Positions 14,279-21,420 of a stretch of DNA of 31,540 bases are shown piece by piece. The notes beneath the pieces are model-generated. The model saw only the letters and a list, made by a program, of their open reading frames with translations, ran no database searches and was not told where the DNA came from. The stretch comes from a virus. Position 1 is the first letter of the stretch. Every line of letters starts with the position of its first letter. Both the position numbers and the translations under genes were made by a program. The stretch covers positions 1 to 31,540 of the IMG/VR virus record IMGVR_UViG_3300021185_000988; one strand, given 5' to 3'.

Positions 14279-14542
14279 ATGGGTATTAAAGTAAATAAAA
14301 ACCGCGTATCAGATGCTTACATCGGAACATTTGACTATAAAAATAGTGATGATATGTTTCAACTTGATGATCTGCGTACTATGGTTAAACACATGAACCG
14401 CGACCTGCGTGAGGCTAATATGGACTATCAGTTCTATGTTAAGTGTCAAGGTCGCGGACATCGTCAAGGCGTTCGACGCTATAATCAATCACTGCCACTT
14501 CCATTGGCAGAAAAGGTAGACGCGTACATCTACCGTCGGTGA
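14279..14542 (+). CDS. Hypothetical protein, 87 aa
   Basis: Basic soluble protein with a strong SD (AAGGAGAGAG). I do not recognise it. DDLRTMVKHMNRDLREANMDYQFYVKCQGRGHRQGVRRYNQSLP (quoted as a region, residues ~30-72) is rich in Arg and His and could bind nucleic acid; the end DAYIYRR is short and charged. It overlaps or abuts the SprT-like gene that follows and shares promoter P5 with it. Confidence 0.68.
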   Translation: MGIKVNKNRVSDAYIGTFDYKNSDDMFQLDDLRTMVKHMNRDLREANMDYQFYVKCQGRGHRQGVRRYNQSLPLPLAEKVDAYIYRR

Positions 14543-14547
14543 TCGAT

Positions 14548-14973
14548 ATGAACTATATCGAAATCACTGGTGGCACTAAAGCTCAAAGAGCTATTGCCGA
14601 TAAAGTAGTCTCGTGGTATCTCAAAAGAGTATTACCACGAGTACGTACACTTGATATCACAGTACGTCTCACAAATTGCTTATCTAATGAAGGAGCTTAT
14701 GGCTATTGCCTTGAGCTTGACACACATAAAGAATTTGATATTGAAATCGATAAGACATTGCGTTTGTTCGATTTTGTATCAACTATTTGTCATGAGCTGA
14801 CTCATCTTAAACAATACTACCGTAAAGAAATGGTGGCATTAGATGATGGACGTATTCGTTGGAAGAAAAAAGTTTACAATTCAAACTTTAAGTACGAAAA
14901 TAAACCTTGGGAAAAAGAAGCTTTTAAAGTTGAAGCTCAATTAGCCCGTGATTGTTTTACCGAAATTTTATAA
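14548..14973 (+). CDS. SprT-like zinc metallopeptidase, 141 aa
   Basis: Small zinc metalloprotease-like protein. HELTH at residues 82-86 is the HExxH site and WEKEAFKVEA downstream supplies the third-ligand region seen in SprT-like proteins (W.KEAxxxE). The family includes Spartan-type proteases acting on DNA-protein crosslinks, and phages carry many uncharacterised members. ATG 14548 is preferred over GTG 14539 because GGTGA lies just upstream of it. Transcribed from P5; the stop codon is the first part of the terminator stem. Confidence 0.75.
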   Translation: MNYIEITGGTKAQRAIADKVVSWYLKRVLPRVRTLDITVRLTNCLSNEGAYGYCLELDTHKEFDIEIDKTLRLFDFVSTICHELTHLKQYYRKEMVALDDGRIRWKKKVYNSNFKYENKPWEKEAFKVEAQLARDCFTEIL

Positions 14974-14998
14974 AGCCTTTTAGTAGGCTTTTGTTTTT
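14972..14998 (+). terminator. Intrinsic terminator
   Basis: AAAGCCT (14972-14978), loop TTTAGT, AGGCTTT (14985-14991), followed by TGTTTTTG. It closes the P5 transcript immediately before the late promoter at 15000. Confidence 0.88.
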
Positions 14999-14999
14999 G

Positions 15000-15007
15000 T
15001 ATAAATA
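15000..15007 (+). promoter_or_regulatory. T4-type late promoter
   Basis: TATAAATA, the full T4 late consensus recognised by gp55-RNA polymerase, placed right after a terminator and about 30 bases before the gene at 15037. Predicted start near 15013. It probably drives the block 15037-21371. Confidence 0.85.
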
Positions 15008-15036
15008 GTATAAACATAACACGGGACTAATATGAT

Positions 15037-16026
15037 ATGCTTACTTTCAAAGGGTTTATTTCAGAAATGTATGTAAAACTATCTGGAGAACAATTGTTAA
15101 AGCCCGGCAGAGAAGGCCGAGCAGAAAATATTGTTCGCAAAATTAATGACGGAGATCCATTTCTTACAATGAAAGGTGATACTGTTATTCTTAGAAAAGA
15201 TAATTCCCTAGAAACATATCGTACAGCTGTTAGAGATGGTAATAAAAAGGCAATGAATGCCATTGAATTTACTGGTGTCAACGGCAAAAAATATCAATTA
15301 GCAGATCTAGCCAAATCTCCAGAATTTGGTGGTAAGGGTAAAGGATCAGGCACCCGTGCAGAAGATGAAGCACTAGCAGATCTAAAGAAAAAACTTCAAG
15401 CAGTATATGATAAAGAAACAGTACCTTTTATTCTAGTAAAAATAGGTAAGCGTACTGAACGTGTTGCTGCTATTGAATCTACTCCTGGTGTTCCTAAATC
15501 AGACTTCCATATGCTTGATCCAGAAGGAAAAGAAGTATTTTGGATTTCTCATAAAAAGGGTAATAAGGCAAATGACTTCCAACAGTATGGTGGCATGCCT
15601 GAGCTAAAGAATACTAAATCAAAAGATATGTTTAGTTTTGTAGATGCCGTGGTAAAAGAACTTAATGGCGCTAAACGCTTTCCTATGAAGACTGCATATG
15701 CACGTAAAGTTACTGATCCTAAAATTATACGTATGACAATGTATGGTAAAGGGTTTAAGTCAAAGCCAGACGGCCGTCAAAACATCGATGTTCTATATCA
15801 AGGTCCTATGAACCTTAAAAGATCTGGAGTAAAAGACGGTATTCCTATATACACAATTACTTCAAATCATACACAATATCATAATGAATTGCCTAAAAAC
15901 GATTACGAGTGTTATTACTATGTGAGACCAGAGCAAGCTAAAAACCAGTTTGGAATTCCAGGAGCTAGATTCTTTATAGTTGCAAAAGGTACAGCACTTA
16001 AAAATAGAAATACTAAGGTAATATAA
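15037..16026 (+). CDS. Putative internal head protein with capsid-targeting-like N-terminus, 329 aa
   Basis: The first ten residues, MLTFKGFISE, match the layout of the T4 capsid-targeting sequence MKTYQEFIAE (aromatics at 4 and 7, Ile 8, Glu 10), and I-x-E is the cleavage form used by the T4 prohead protease gp21. The rest is not a family I can name: Lys-rich, with PFILVKIGKRTERVAAIES, DFHMLDPEGKEVFWISHKKG (a D...E..W.S.K arrangement that loosely recalls nuclease cores) and QYGGMPELKN. First gene after the late promoter. Packaging in the head is inferred; any enzymatic role is open. Confidence 0.65.
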   Translation: MLTFKGFISEMYVKLSGEQLLKPGREGRAENIVRKINDGDPFLTMKGDTVILRKDNSLETYRTAVRDGNKKAMNAIEFTGVNGKKYQLADLAKSPEFGGKGKGSGTRAEDEALADLKKKLQAVYDKETVPFILVKIGKRTERVAAIESTPGVPKSDFHMLDPEGKEVFWISHKKGNKANDFQQYGGMPELKNTKSKDMFSFVDAVVKELNGAKRFPMKTAYARKVTDPKIIRMTMYGKGFKSKPDGRQNIDVLYQGPMNLKRSGVKDGIPIYTITSNHTQYHNELPKNDYECYYYVRPEQAKNQFGIPGARFFIVAKGTALKNRNTKVI

Positions 16027-17276
16027 TGATTAATTTTAAGTCACACTCAATAACAGAAGCTGCCTCTTCTAAGAATACACATATGACTCATATTGAGGAT
16101 CGTGTGATTTATGGTGGTGTTAATGGTGCACGTGATGCTATACTTGCATTAAGAGCAATGCGAGATATGTTAGCAGGTAGTTCAAAGAAAACAACTGATG
16201 TGACTGTTAAATGGGATGGTGCACCTGCAGTATTTGCTGGTATTGATCCAACTGATAAGAAGTTCTTTGTGGCAAAGAAAGGTATCTTTAATAAGAATCC
16301 TAAAGTATATAAATCACATGCTGAAATCGATGCTGATACATCTGGAGACTTGTCAACAAAACTTAAAGTTTCATTTGATGAACTAAGTAAGATAGGAATT
16401 ACTGGCGTGATTCAAGGAGATCTTATGTTTACAAAGGATGATCTCAAGACTGAAACTATAGACGGTGTCAAGTATATTACTTTCCATCCTAATACTATTG
16501 TATATGCCGTACGTGCAGATTCTGCAGAGGCTCAACTTATACGTAAGTCTAAGATTGGCATTGTTGTACATACTTCTTACTCAGGTGATTCTTTTGAAAA
16601 TATGAGAGCTACATTTAATGTTAAAGCCTCTTCATTTAAAAGTGCATCATCTGTATGGTTACAAGATGCTAACCTAAGAGACCTATCTGGAACAGCTACT
16701 CTTACACAGAAAGATACTGATGAAGTAACTAAAGCACTTAGTGTTGCTGGTACAATCTTTAAAAAGATTAAAGGTACAGCACTTAACGATCTTTCTAGGA
16801 ATGAAGAACTAGCAGGACTTATCGAAACCTATAATAACTCGTTCGTTAGACGAGGAGAAAAGGTTACAAATACATCGAAACATGTAGATGGTCTTATCAA
16901 ATGGATTGAAGAAAGATTTGCAAAAGAAGCCGGCAAAGTAAAAACTCAAGTTGCAAAAGATCGTAAACTTGCAAAGAGAGATGAGCTGCTTAAGTTCTTT
17001 TCTCCAGGTAATAAAGCTAACTTAAAAGCTATATTTGATTTACAAAATGCTATTGTAGTGGCGAAACTAGTTATTATAAATAAACTTAATAAAGTAAATA
17101 AAATTGATACATTTATCAAGAAACGAGACGGATACCACGTTACCGGTGTTGAAGGTTTTGTTGCTATTGATAAGTTAAAGGGCGGAGCAGTTAAATTAGT
17201 TGATCGTATGACGTTCAGTTATAACAACTTCTCCTCTGATGTTATTAAAGGCTGGGACACGCCGTCTCGCTCCTAA
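16026..17276 (+). CDS. Ligase-fold nucleotidyltransferase-like protein with capsid-targeting-like N-terminus, 416 aa
   Basis: Looks like a covalent nucleotidyltransferase of the DNA/RNA ligase superfamily. KWDG at residues 62-65 is motif I (Lys62 would take AMP), FFVAKKGIF follows, GVIQGDLMF (127-135) stands in the motif III region, EGFVA (376-380) is motif IV and AVKLVD (388-393) is motif V. The separation of motifs III and IV (about 240 residues, with a helical Lys-rich insert) is long. The N-terminus MINFKSHSITEA resembles a capsid-targeting peptide with an I-x-E cleavage site. Starts on the stop of the previous gene (TAATG). Polynucleotide ligase, nick-sensing or another adenylyltransferase role is possible; I cannot say which. 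Confidence 0.65.
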   Translation: MINFKSHSITEAASSKNTHMTHIEDRVIYGGVNGARDAILALRAMRDMLAGSSKKTTDVTVKWDGAPAVFAGIDPTDKKFFVAKKGIFNKNPKVYKSHAEIDADTSGDLSTKLKVSFDELSKIGITGVIQGDLMFTKDDLKTETIDGVKYITFHPNTIVYAVRADSAEAQLIRKSKIGIVVHTSYSGDSFENMRATFNVKASSFKSASSVWLQDANLRDLSGTATLTQKDTDEVTKALSVAGTIFKKIKGTALNDLSRNEELAGLIETYNNSFVRRGEKVTNTSKHVDGLIKWIEERFAKEAGKVKTQVAKDRKLAKRDELLKFFSPGNKANLKAIFDLQNAIVVAKLVIINKLNKVNKIDTFIKKRDGYHVTGVEGFVAIDKLKGGAVKLVDRMTFSYNNFSSDVIKGWDTPSRS

Positions 17277-17635
17277 TGGGAAGAAACATGGAACAAACAA
17301 ACGAAGCGTTGAATACACAACAACGCATGAAATTAAAACAGGCAATGCGTCGCAATAAGGCGAAGATTCAAATGGGTCGTAAAAGATCCATGCGTAAACT
17401 AGCATCTAAAGAAGTACTTGTAAAACGTGCAGAACGTCAAGCACGTCAAACTATGGTTAAAAAGATGTTACGTGATAAAGATAAGTCTGACTTATCTTAT
17501 GCTGCTCGTAAGGGTATTGAAGACAGAGTTGCTAAAAAGAAGCAAGCCATTAAAACATTGGCTAAGAAACTTCTTAAAACTGTTAGGCAAAAAGATAGGG
17601 CTAAACTCCAGAAAAAGAAATCTGGGGATAAGTAA
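17276..17635 (+). CDS. Highly basic internal-type protein, 119 aa
   Basis: More than a third of the residues are Lys or Arg (QQRMKLKQAMRRNKAKIQMG, KRAERQARQTMVKKMLRDKD, KKKQAIKTLAKKLLKTVR), with few hydrophobics other than Leu and Met: a long amphipathic, probably DNA- or RNA-binding helix bundle. Similar basic proteins occur near head genes of marine T4-like phages (memory). The start may be ATG 17276, overlapping the previous stop, or ATG 17288 with GGGAAG before it. Likely packaged with DNA or involved in prohead core, by charge and context. Confidence 0.7.
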   Translation: MGRNMEQTNEALNTQQRMKLKQAMRRNKAKIQMGRKRSMRKLASKEVLVKRAERQARQTMVKKMLRDKDKSDLSYAARKGIEDRVAKKKQAIKTLAKKLLKTVRQKDRAKLQKKKSGDK

Positions 17636-19023
17636 TGTCGTTCAAGTCATTTAGTGAGTATGTCACTGAAGCCACAAAAGAAATTACCTTTACTTTCGGA
17701 AGATTTAATCCTCCTACAGTAGGTCATGAGAAGTTGTTAGACGCTGTAGCTAAGGTTGCACGCGGATCTAAATATATGGTATTCGCTTCTCAGTCTAACG
17801 ATGCAAAAAAGAATCCATTAGACTATAATAATAAAGTTAAGTATATGCGCAAGATGTTCCCACGTCATGCGCGATCAATTCAATTAGATAAATCTGTCAA
17901 AAATGTATTTGATATTCTTGTAAAGATATACGATCAAGGTTATAACCGTGTCAATATGGTTGTTGGATCAGATCGTGTTAATGAGTTCGAAGCATTGATT
18001 GGTAGGTACAATGCTAAAAAAGGCCGTCATGGTTTCTATAACTTTGAAGGTGGAGTTAATGTAATCTCTGCTGGTGAGCGTGATCCTGATGCAGAAGGTG
18101 TATCTGGAATGTCAGCTTCTAAGATGAGAGCTGCTGCACAAGCAAATGATTTCAGTCTATTCACTAAAGGTCTACCTAAAAACTTTAAAGATGGTAAGCA
18201 ATTATTTAATGATTTGCGTACCGCCATGGGACTTAAAGAATCCCATGATTACCGTCAGCACATACAATTGCAAACAGTGTCAGAAGAACGAGAAGCCTAT
18301 GTTCAAGGACAATTATTTGAACTAGGAGATCTCGTTGCAATTAAGGAATCAGATGAAGTCGGAACGGTTTCTATGCTGGGATCTAACTATGTGCTGATCG
18401 AAATGGCTGACGGTAAGAAAATGCGTAAGTGGTTAACTGACATCGAAAAACTTGATGAAGCATGTTGGGATACCCATAAACAAGTTGGAATGAAAACCAA
18501 GAATGGTAAACAAGTTCCAAATTGTGTACCAAAAGAAGCTTCTGAAGATCCTGATATCGGCGATCGTAAAGGTTCTCAGCCAGCTAATTATCATAAGGGT
18601 CTTGCTAAATCTACTAAAGCTAAACGAGATGCACAGTTTAAGAAACAAGCAAAAATGGACGATGATGATCCTAATGCATATAAACCGGCACCTGGCGATA
18701 AAGATGCAAAAACCAAACCATCTAAGCATACTAAAAAATACCAACAAATGTACGGTGAAGAAATGAAATCATTTAGCGAATACAACGAAACATTAGACGA
18801 AGATGCAACTAAAGGTTTAAAAGCAAAAGCTGAAAAATCTGGTATGCCCCTTGGAATTCTAAGACAAGTTTATAATCGTGGTGTTGCTGCATGGAAAACT
18901 GGTCATCGGCCTGGTACAACTCCACAACAATGGGGATTCGCTCGGGTTAATTCATTTGTTACTAAATCATCTGGAACATGGGGCAAAGCAGACAAAGATC
19001 TTGCTGCTAAAGTGCGATCATGA
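17635..19023 (+). CDS. NMNAT/cytidylyltransferase-fold protein, multidomain, with capsid-targeting-like N-terminus, 462 aa
   Basis: Domains in order: residues 1-13 MSFKSFSEYVTEA, resembling a T4 capsid-targeting peptide; ~17-200 an HxGH-type nucleotidyltransferase (GRFNPPTVGH at 22-31, VVGSDR at 109-114, GVSGMSASKMR at 155-165), the fold of NMN adenylyltransferases and cytidylyltransferases; ~220-275 an SH3/KOW-like segment (GQLFELGDLVAIKES, GTVSMLGSNYVLIEM); ~280-305 a Cys-containing motif (CWDTHKQVGMK, GKQVPNCVP); a charged linker; then a second capsid-peptide-like stretch MKSFSEY at 377-383 leading into a small domain with HRPGTTPQQWGFARVNSF. Substrate could be NMN/ATP or CTP; not decidable here. 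Late expressed. Confidence 0.72.
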   Translation: MSFKSFSEYVTEATKEITFTFGRFNPPTVGHEKLLDAVAKVARGSKYMVFASQSNDAKKNPLDYNNKVKYMRKMFPRHARSIQLDKSVKNVFDILVKIYDQGYNRVNMVVGSDRVNEFEALIGRYNAKKGRHGFYNFEGGVNVISAGERDPDAEGVSGMSASKMRAAAQANDFSLFTKGLPKNFKDGKQLFNDLRTAMGLKESHDYRQHIQLQTVSEEREAYVQGQLFELGDLVAIKESDEVGTVSMLGSNYVLIEMADGKKMRKWLTDIEKLDEACWDTHKQVGMKTKNGKQVPNCVPKEASEDPDIGDRKGSQPANYHKGLAKSTKAKRDAQFKKQAKMDDDDPNAYKPAPGDKDAKTKPSKHTKKYQQMYGEEMKSFSEYNETLDEDATKGLKAKAEKSGMPLGILRQVYNRGVAAWKTGHRPGTTPQQWGFARVNSFVTKSSGTWGKADKDLAAKVRS

Positions 19024-19466
19024 GGATGACTGAATTACAAAAGATGTATCACCGTGCACGTGGTAGATGGTCTAAAAACGCTGGTAAAGAAGAACAGCGC
19101 AAAGCTGATTTTCATGCAATGCGTGAGAAGAAAGCATTTACTCCACATATGATGTATGATCCTAAAACTGGTAAAGGTTATAAAGCTGAAAAAGAAGCTG
19201 ACCATTTACGTATGAAAAAAATGGGATATGGTCACGAAAAACCAGAAATTAAAGAAGGTACCGGTAAACCAGAATCATGGGAAGCCGGATATAAACGTCG
19301 TGTTATAAAGACAACAGACCCTGAGCATAAAGAAAAGGGTTATAATTGGCGTATCAAAGGGAAAGATCGATCTGAGATTTCTATTAAGCTTTATAAGTCA
19401 AAGCCAGATCAAGCAGAATTTAATCGGCAAATGAAGCGTGTTGCCGGTCACGAGTTTGGAGGTTAA
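19020..19466 (+). CDS. Basic hypothetical protein, 148 aa
   Basis: Starts inside the previous stop (ATGA); ATG 19026 is an alternative. Lys/Arg/Glu-rich, low in hydrophobics, with MMYDPKTGKGYKAEKEADH and later WEAGYKRRVIKTTDPEHKEKG and YNWRIKGKDRS. I do not recognise the family by name. The composition matches its neighbours in the late block, which suggests an internal head or DNA-associated protein. Confidence 0.65.
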   Translation: MRMTELQKMYHRARGRWSKNAGKEEQRKADFHAMREKKAFTPHMMYDPKTGKGYKAEKEADHLRMKKMGYGHEKPEIKEGTGKPESWEAGYKRRVIKTTDPEHKEKGYNWRIKGKDRSEISIKLYKSKPDQAEFNRQMKRVAGHEFGG

Positions 19467-19467
19467 T

Positions 19468-19809
19468 ATGAAAAGTTTTAAATTATTTCTAGAACATCCT
19501 AACTGTGGAACAGACGCTTGTTGCCAACAGTGTGAGAATAGCGTTAACGAGCGAGGCGCTGATTCAAAAGGACATTATCGAAGCACCGAAAAGGGGGCTG
19601 GGATGACGGCAAAAGGTGTCGCTGCAGTTAATAGAAAAACTGGCGGAAACCTTAAAACTGCTGTCACTGGTAAAGTCAAGCCGGGCAGTAAAGCTGCAGG
19701 TAGACGTAAGTCATTCTGTGCTCGTATGAGCGGAATGAAAGGCCCTATGAAAGATGATAAAGGCAGACCTACACGGAAAGCTATGTCACTGAAGAGATGG
19801 AAGTGTTAA
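19468..19809 (+). CDS. DUF6321-like protein with capsid-targeting-like N-terminus, 113 aa
   Basis: The ATG at 19468 has GGAGG just upstream. Residues 1-9, MKSFKLFLE, resemble the capsid-targeting peptide. A Cys cluster follows (NCGTDACCQQC, residues 12-22), possibly a metal site, and the remainder is a basic Gly/Lys domain with KGVAAVNRKTGGNLKTAV, RRKSFCARMSGM and a WKC end, which I associate with DUF6321, a domain common in marine T4-like phages. Role unknown; the peptide, charge and late context suggest a packaged protein. Confidence 0.75.
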   Translation: MKSFKLFLEHPNCGTDACCQQCENSVNERGADSKGHYRSTEKGAGMTAKGVAAVNRKTGGNLKTAVTGKVKPGSKAAGRRKSFCARMSGMKGPMKDDKGRPTRKAMSLKRWKC

Positions 19810-19810
19810 T

Positions 19811-20092
19811 ATGTCAGATGTAGACTGGAAAAATCGCCTAGATCGAATCGAAGAAAAAATGGATAAGATGAGTGAAGTATTAGTATCACTAGCGCGCTTC
19901 GAAGAAAAGATGGATGCTTATAATGAGTATCGCGATAGGTCATGGGAACGAATGAATAAGTTCTCAGCTAAGTTAGACACTATTGAAAAGAAGTGCGATG
20001 ATAATGCTCGTACTGTACATACTATAAATAAATTATTCTGGGTAGCTATTGTTGCTATCGGGAGTGCAATTGCAGCCCAAGTTTGGATGTAA
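19811..20092 (+). CDS. Coiled-coil protein with C-terminal membrane anchor (XhlA-like), 93 aa
   Basis: Residues ~8-72 are a heptad-like coiled coil (RLDRIEEKMDKMSEVLVSL; ARFEEKMDAYNEYRDRSW), followed by one hydrophobic segment at the C-terminus (LFWVAIVAIGSAIAAQVWM, 75-93). This is the layout of haemolysin XhlA-type phage proteins, which accompany holins. Together with the spanin pair at 22631-23333 it could belong to host lysis. It lies two bases after the previous gene. Holin-accessory call is by architecture only. Confidence 0.6.
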   Translation: MSDVDWKNRLDRIEEKMDKMSEVLVSLARFEEKMDAYNEYRDRSWERMNKFSAKLDTIEKKCDDNARTVHTINKLFWVAIVAIGSAIAAQVWM

Positions 20093-20151
20093 CAAGAATG
20101 TTAGCAGTAATTGCTTCTGCTAGTTGAAAAACAATTTACAAGGAGAATAGG

Positions 20152-21090
20152 ATGGACAATCCAATCGCAGAAGCATACATTAAGATGCTTCAAGAACGAA
20201 ATAAAAAAGAAGATAAGCTTGATCCTGTAGGTCAGGGCGATGCTGATATCGATAATGATGGTGATGTGGATTCATCTGATGAGTATCTGCATAAGCGTCG
20301 TAAGGCTATTAAAAAGTCTATGAAAAAAGAAGAGTTTACTGAAGAAGAGCAGGCAATGATCGATGAGGCAAAGAAACGTGGCCTTACTCCTGATCAAGTA
20401 CGTAAAGCTCTTGCTGCTGACAAAGCGAAAGCTAAAGGAAAAAGCAAAGTATCTCTACGTAAAACGCCATGGGATAAATTCAAAGAAGCTGTTGAAATCG
20501 AAACAGATGATGATAAAACGGATGTAGATGATCCAAAGGCGGCAAAGGCTAAAAAGAAACAGCCTGAGAAAAAAGAAGCAGATCCTGCTGCAACAAATGC
20601 TCCATCACAAGATGATCGTGCTGCTGCTGCCGATGCTCCGGATCCTACACCTGTTCCTGAAAGAGAACCTGCTCCTGAAAAAGATGAGCCGGCTCCTGAA
20701 AAGAAAAAAGAAAAAATCGTTGTAAAGAATAAAAAAGATGATGGAAAGGAAGAATCAGTGAAAAAAGAATCTTTCAATTGGGATGAGATCTCAGAAATGA
20801 ATGATGATCAAGTAGATGCATTTATCGATTCTCTAGATGAGTCACAACTTGATGCATTTGAAACTGAAATGAATTCTCTTGCTGAAGCAGCAAACCCAGA
20901 GGGTGATGCAGCTCAACAAGATAAAGAGCAAGGTGACTTTATTGCTAAGCATAAAAAGACTATCGTTGATCGTCCAGATGCTGATAAGCCTAAAGCAGCT
21001 GATGCTACTAAACCGGCGGCTAAACGCCCTGGTGATAAAGCCGATGGTGATAAGTCACCAGTTAAACGTATGAAGGATATTCGAAAATGA
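20152..21090 (+). CDS. Acidic/basic low-complexity protein with dockerin-like calcium motif, 312 aa
   Basis: Highly charged, probably disordered. DADIDNDGDVDSSDEYLHKR (residues 30-49) is a DxDxDG calcium-binding loop of the dockerin/EF-hand type. Then come Lys/Glu helices, an Ala/Pro/Glu-rich linker (APEKDEPAPEKKKEK) and an acidic helical part (NDDQVDAFIDSLDESQLDAF), ending in a Lys-rich tail. AAGGAGAATAGG precedes the ATG. The composition resembles prohead core/scaffold or internal proteins of T4-like phages; I cannot assign it to gp22 from sequence. Sits in the late block. Confidence 0.68.
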   Translation: MDNPIAEAYIKMLQERNKKEDKLDPVGQGDADIDNDGDVDSSDEYLHKRRKAIKKSMKKEEFTEEEQAMIDEAKKRGLTPDQVRKALAADKAKAKGKSKVSLRKTPWDKFKEAVEIETDDDKTDVDDPKAAKAKKKQPEKKEADPAATNAPSQDDRAAAADAPDPTPVPEREPAPEKDEPAPEKKKEKIVVKNKKDDGKEESVKKESFNWDEISEMNDDQVDAFIDSLDESQLDAFETEMNSLAEAANPEGDAAQQDKEQGDFIAKHKKTIVDRPDADKPKAADATKPAAKRPGDKADGDKSPVKRMKDIRK

Positions 21091-21371
21091 AAAAAGCAGG
21101 ATGGTTAAAAGATGGTATCGCTACTCCTCGGGGTATCGTTACTGCACACGGCGAAATGCTAAAACGACGAAAAATGTCTGAAGCGCAAATCAATGAGTGG
21201 AATGGTTTCGAAAAGAAAACTGTTGCTCCTAAACCAGAACCAAAACTTAATCTGGAATCTATGACTAAAGATGAGCTTGAAGCCCTTGGTCGTGAGCATG
21301 ATATTGAACTTGATAAACGTGAGAAAAAAGCATCGTTAATTGATGTACTAAAGTACGTAGTTAAACGATAA
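21087..21371 (+). CDS. Small protein with LEM/SAP-like C-terminal helix-extended-helix motif, 94 aa
   Basis: Overlaps the previous gene by four bases (ATGA). N-terminal half: GWLKDGIATPRGIVTAHGEMLKRRKMS, basic. C-terminal half: LESMTKDELEALGREHDIELDKREKKASLIDVLKY, the pattern of helix-extended-helix (HeH/LEM/SAP-like) domains, which bind DNA or structural proteins and occur in phage head and tail accessory proteins. Last gene of the first late block, before the late promoter at 21379. (Motifs quoted as regions; residue spans ~5-31 and ~57-91.). Confidence 0.65.
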   Translation: MKKAGWLKDGIATPRGIVTAHGEMLKRRKMSEAQINEWNGFEKKTVAPKPEPKLNLESMTKDELEALGREHDIELDKREKKASLIDVLKYVVKR

Positions 21372-21378
21372 TATAAAG

Positions 21379-21386
21379 TATAAATA
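21379..21386 (+). promoter_or_regulatory. T4-type late promoter within a start-codon hairpin
   Basis: TATAAATA in a 49-base intergenic gap. Predicted start near 21392, at the end of the left arm of the hairpin at 21381-21420, so late RNA would lack most of that arm. Confidence 0.8.
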
Positions 21387-21420
21387 GTCCTATACTATTA
21401 ATTTAATGTAGGGCTATTTA
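21381..21420 (+). promoter_or_regulatory. Translation-blocking leader hairpin
   Basis: Left arm 21381-21392 pairs with right arm 21409-21420 over 12 base pairs, with one G-U pair and a 16-base loop. The right arm contains the only SD-like sequence (TAGGG) and runs up to the ATG at 21421. Read-through RNA could fold it; RNA started at the embedded late promoter could not. Confidence 0.7.

Noticed and set aside
17075-20040. TATAAATA inside coding sequence at 17075-17082 and 20033-20040
   Set aside because: A few such boxes are expected by chance in A+T-rich coding DNA. They have no supporting leader, although the one at 20033 could help the gene at 20152.
20102-20122. TAGCAG/CTGCTA stem in the gap before 20152 as a terminator
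   Set aside because: Only six base pairs with a nine-base loop and no U-run.
20394-20777. 127-codon open frame on the minus strand
   Set aside because: It is the mirror of the low-complexity Lys/Glu/Ala-rich gene at 20152; Ser/Phe-rich composition is what reversed AAA/GAA codons give. No SD, and no other gene is on this strand.
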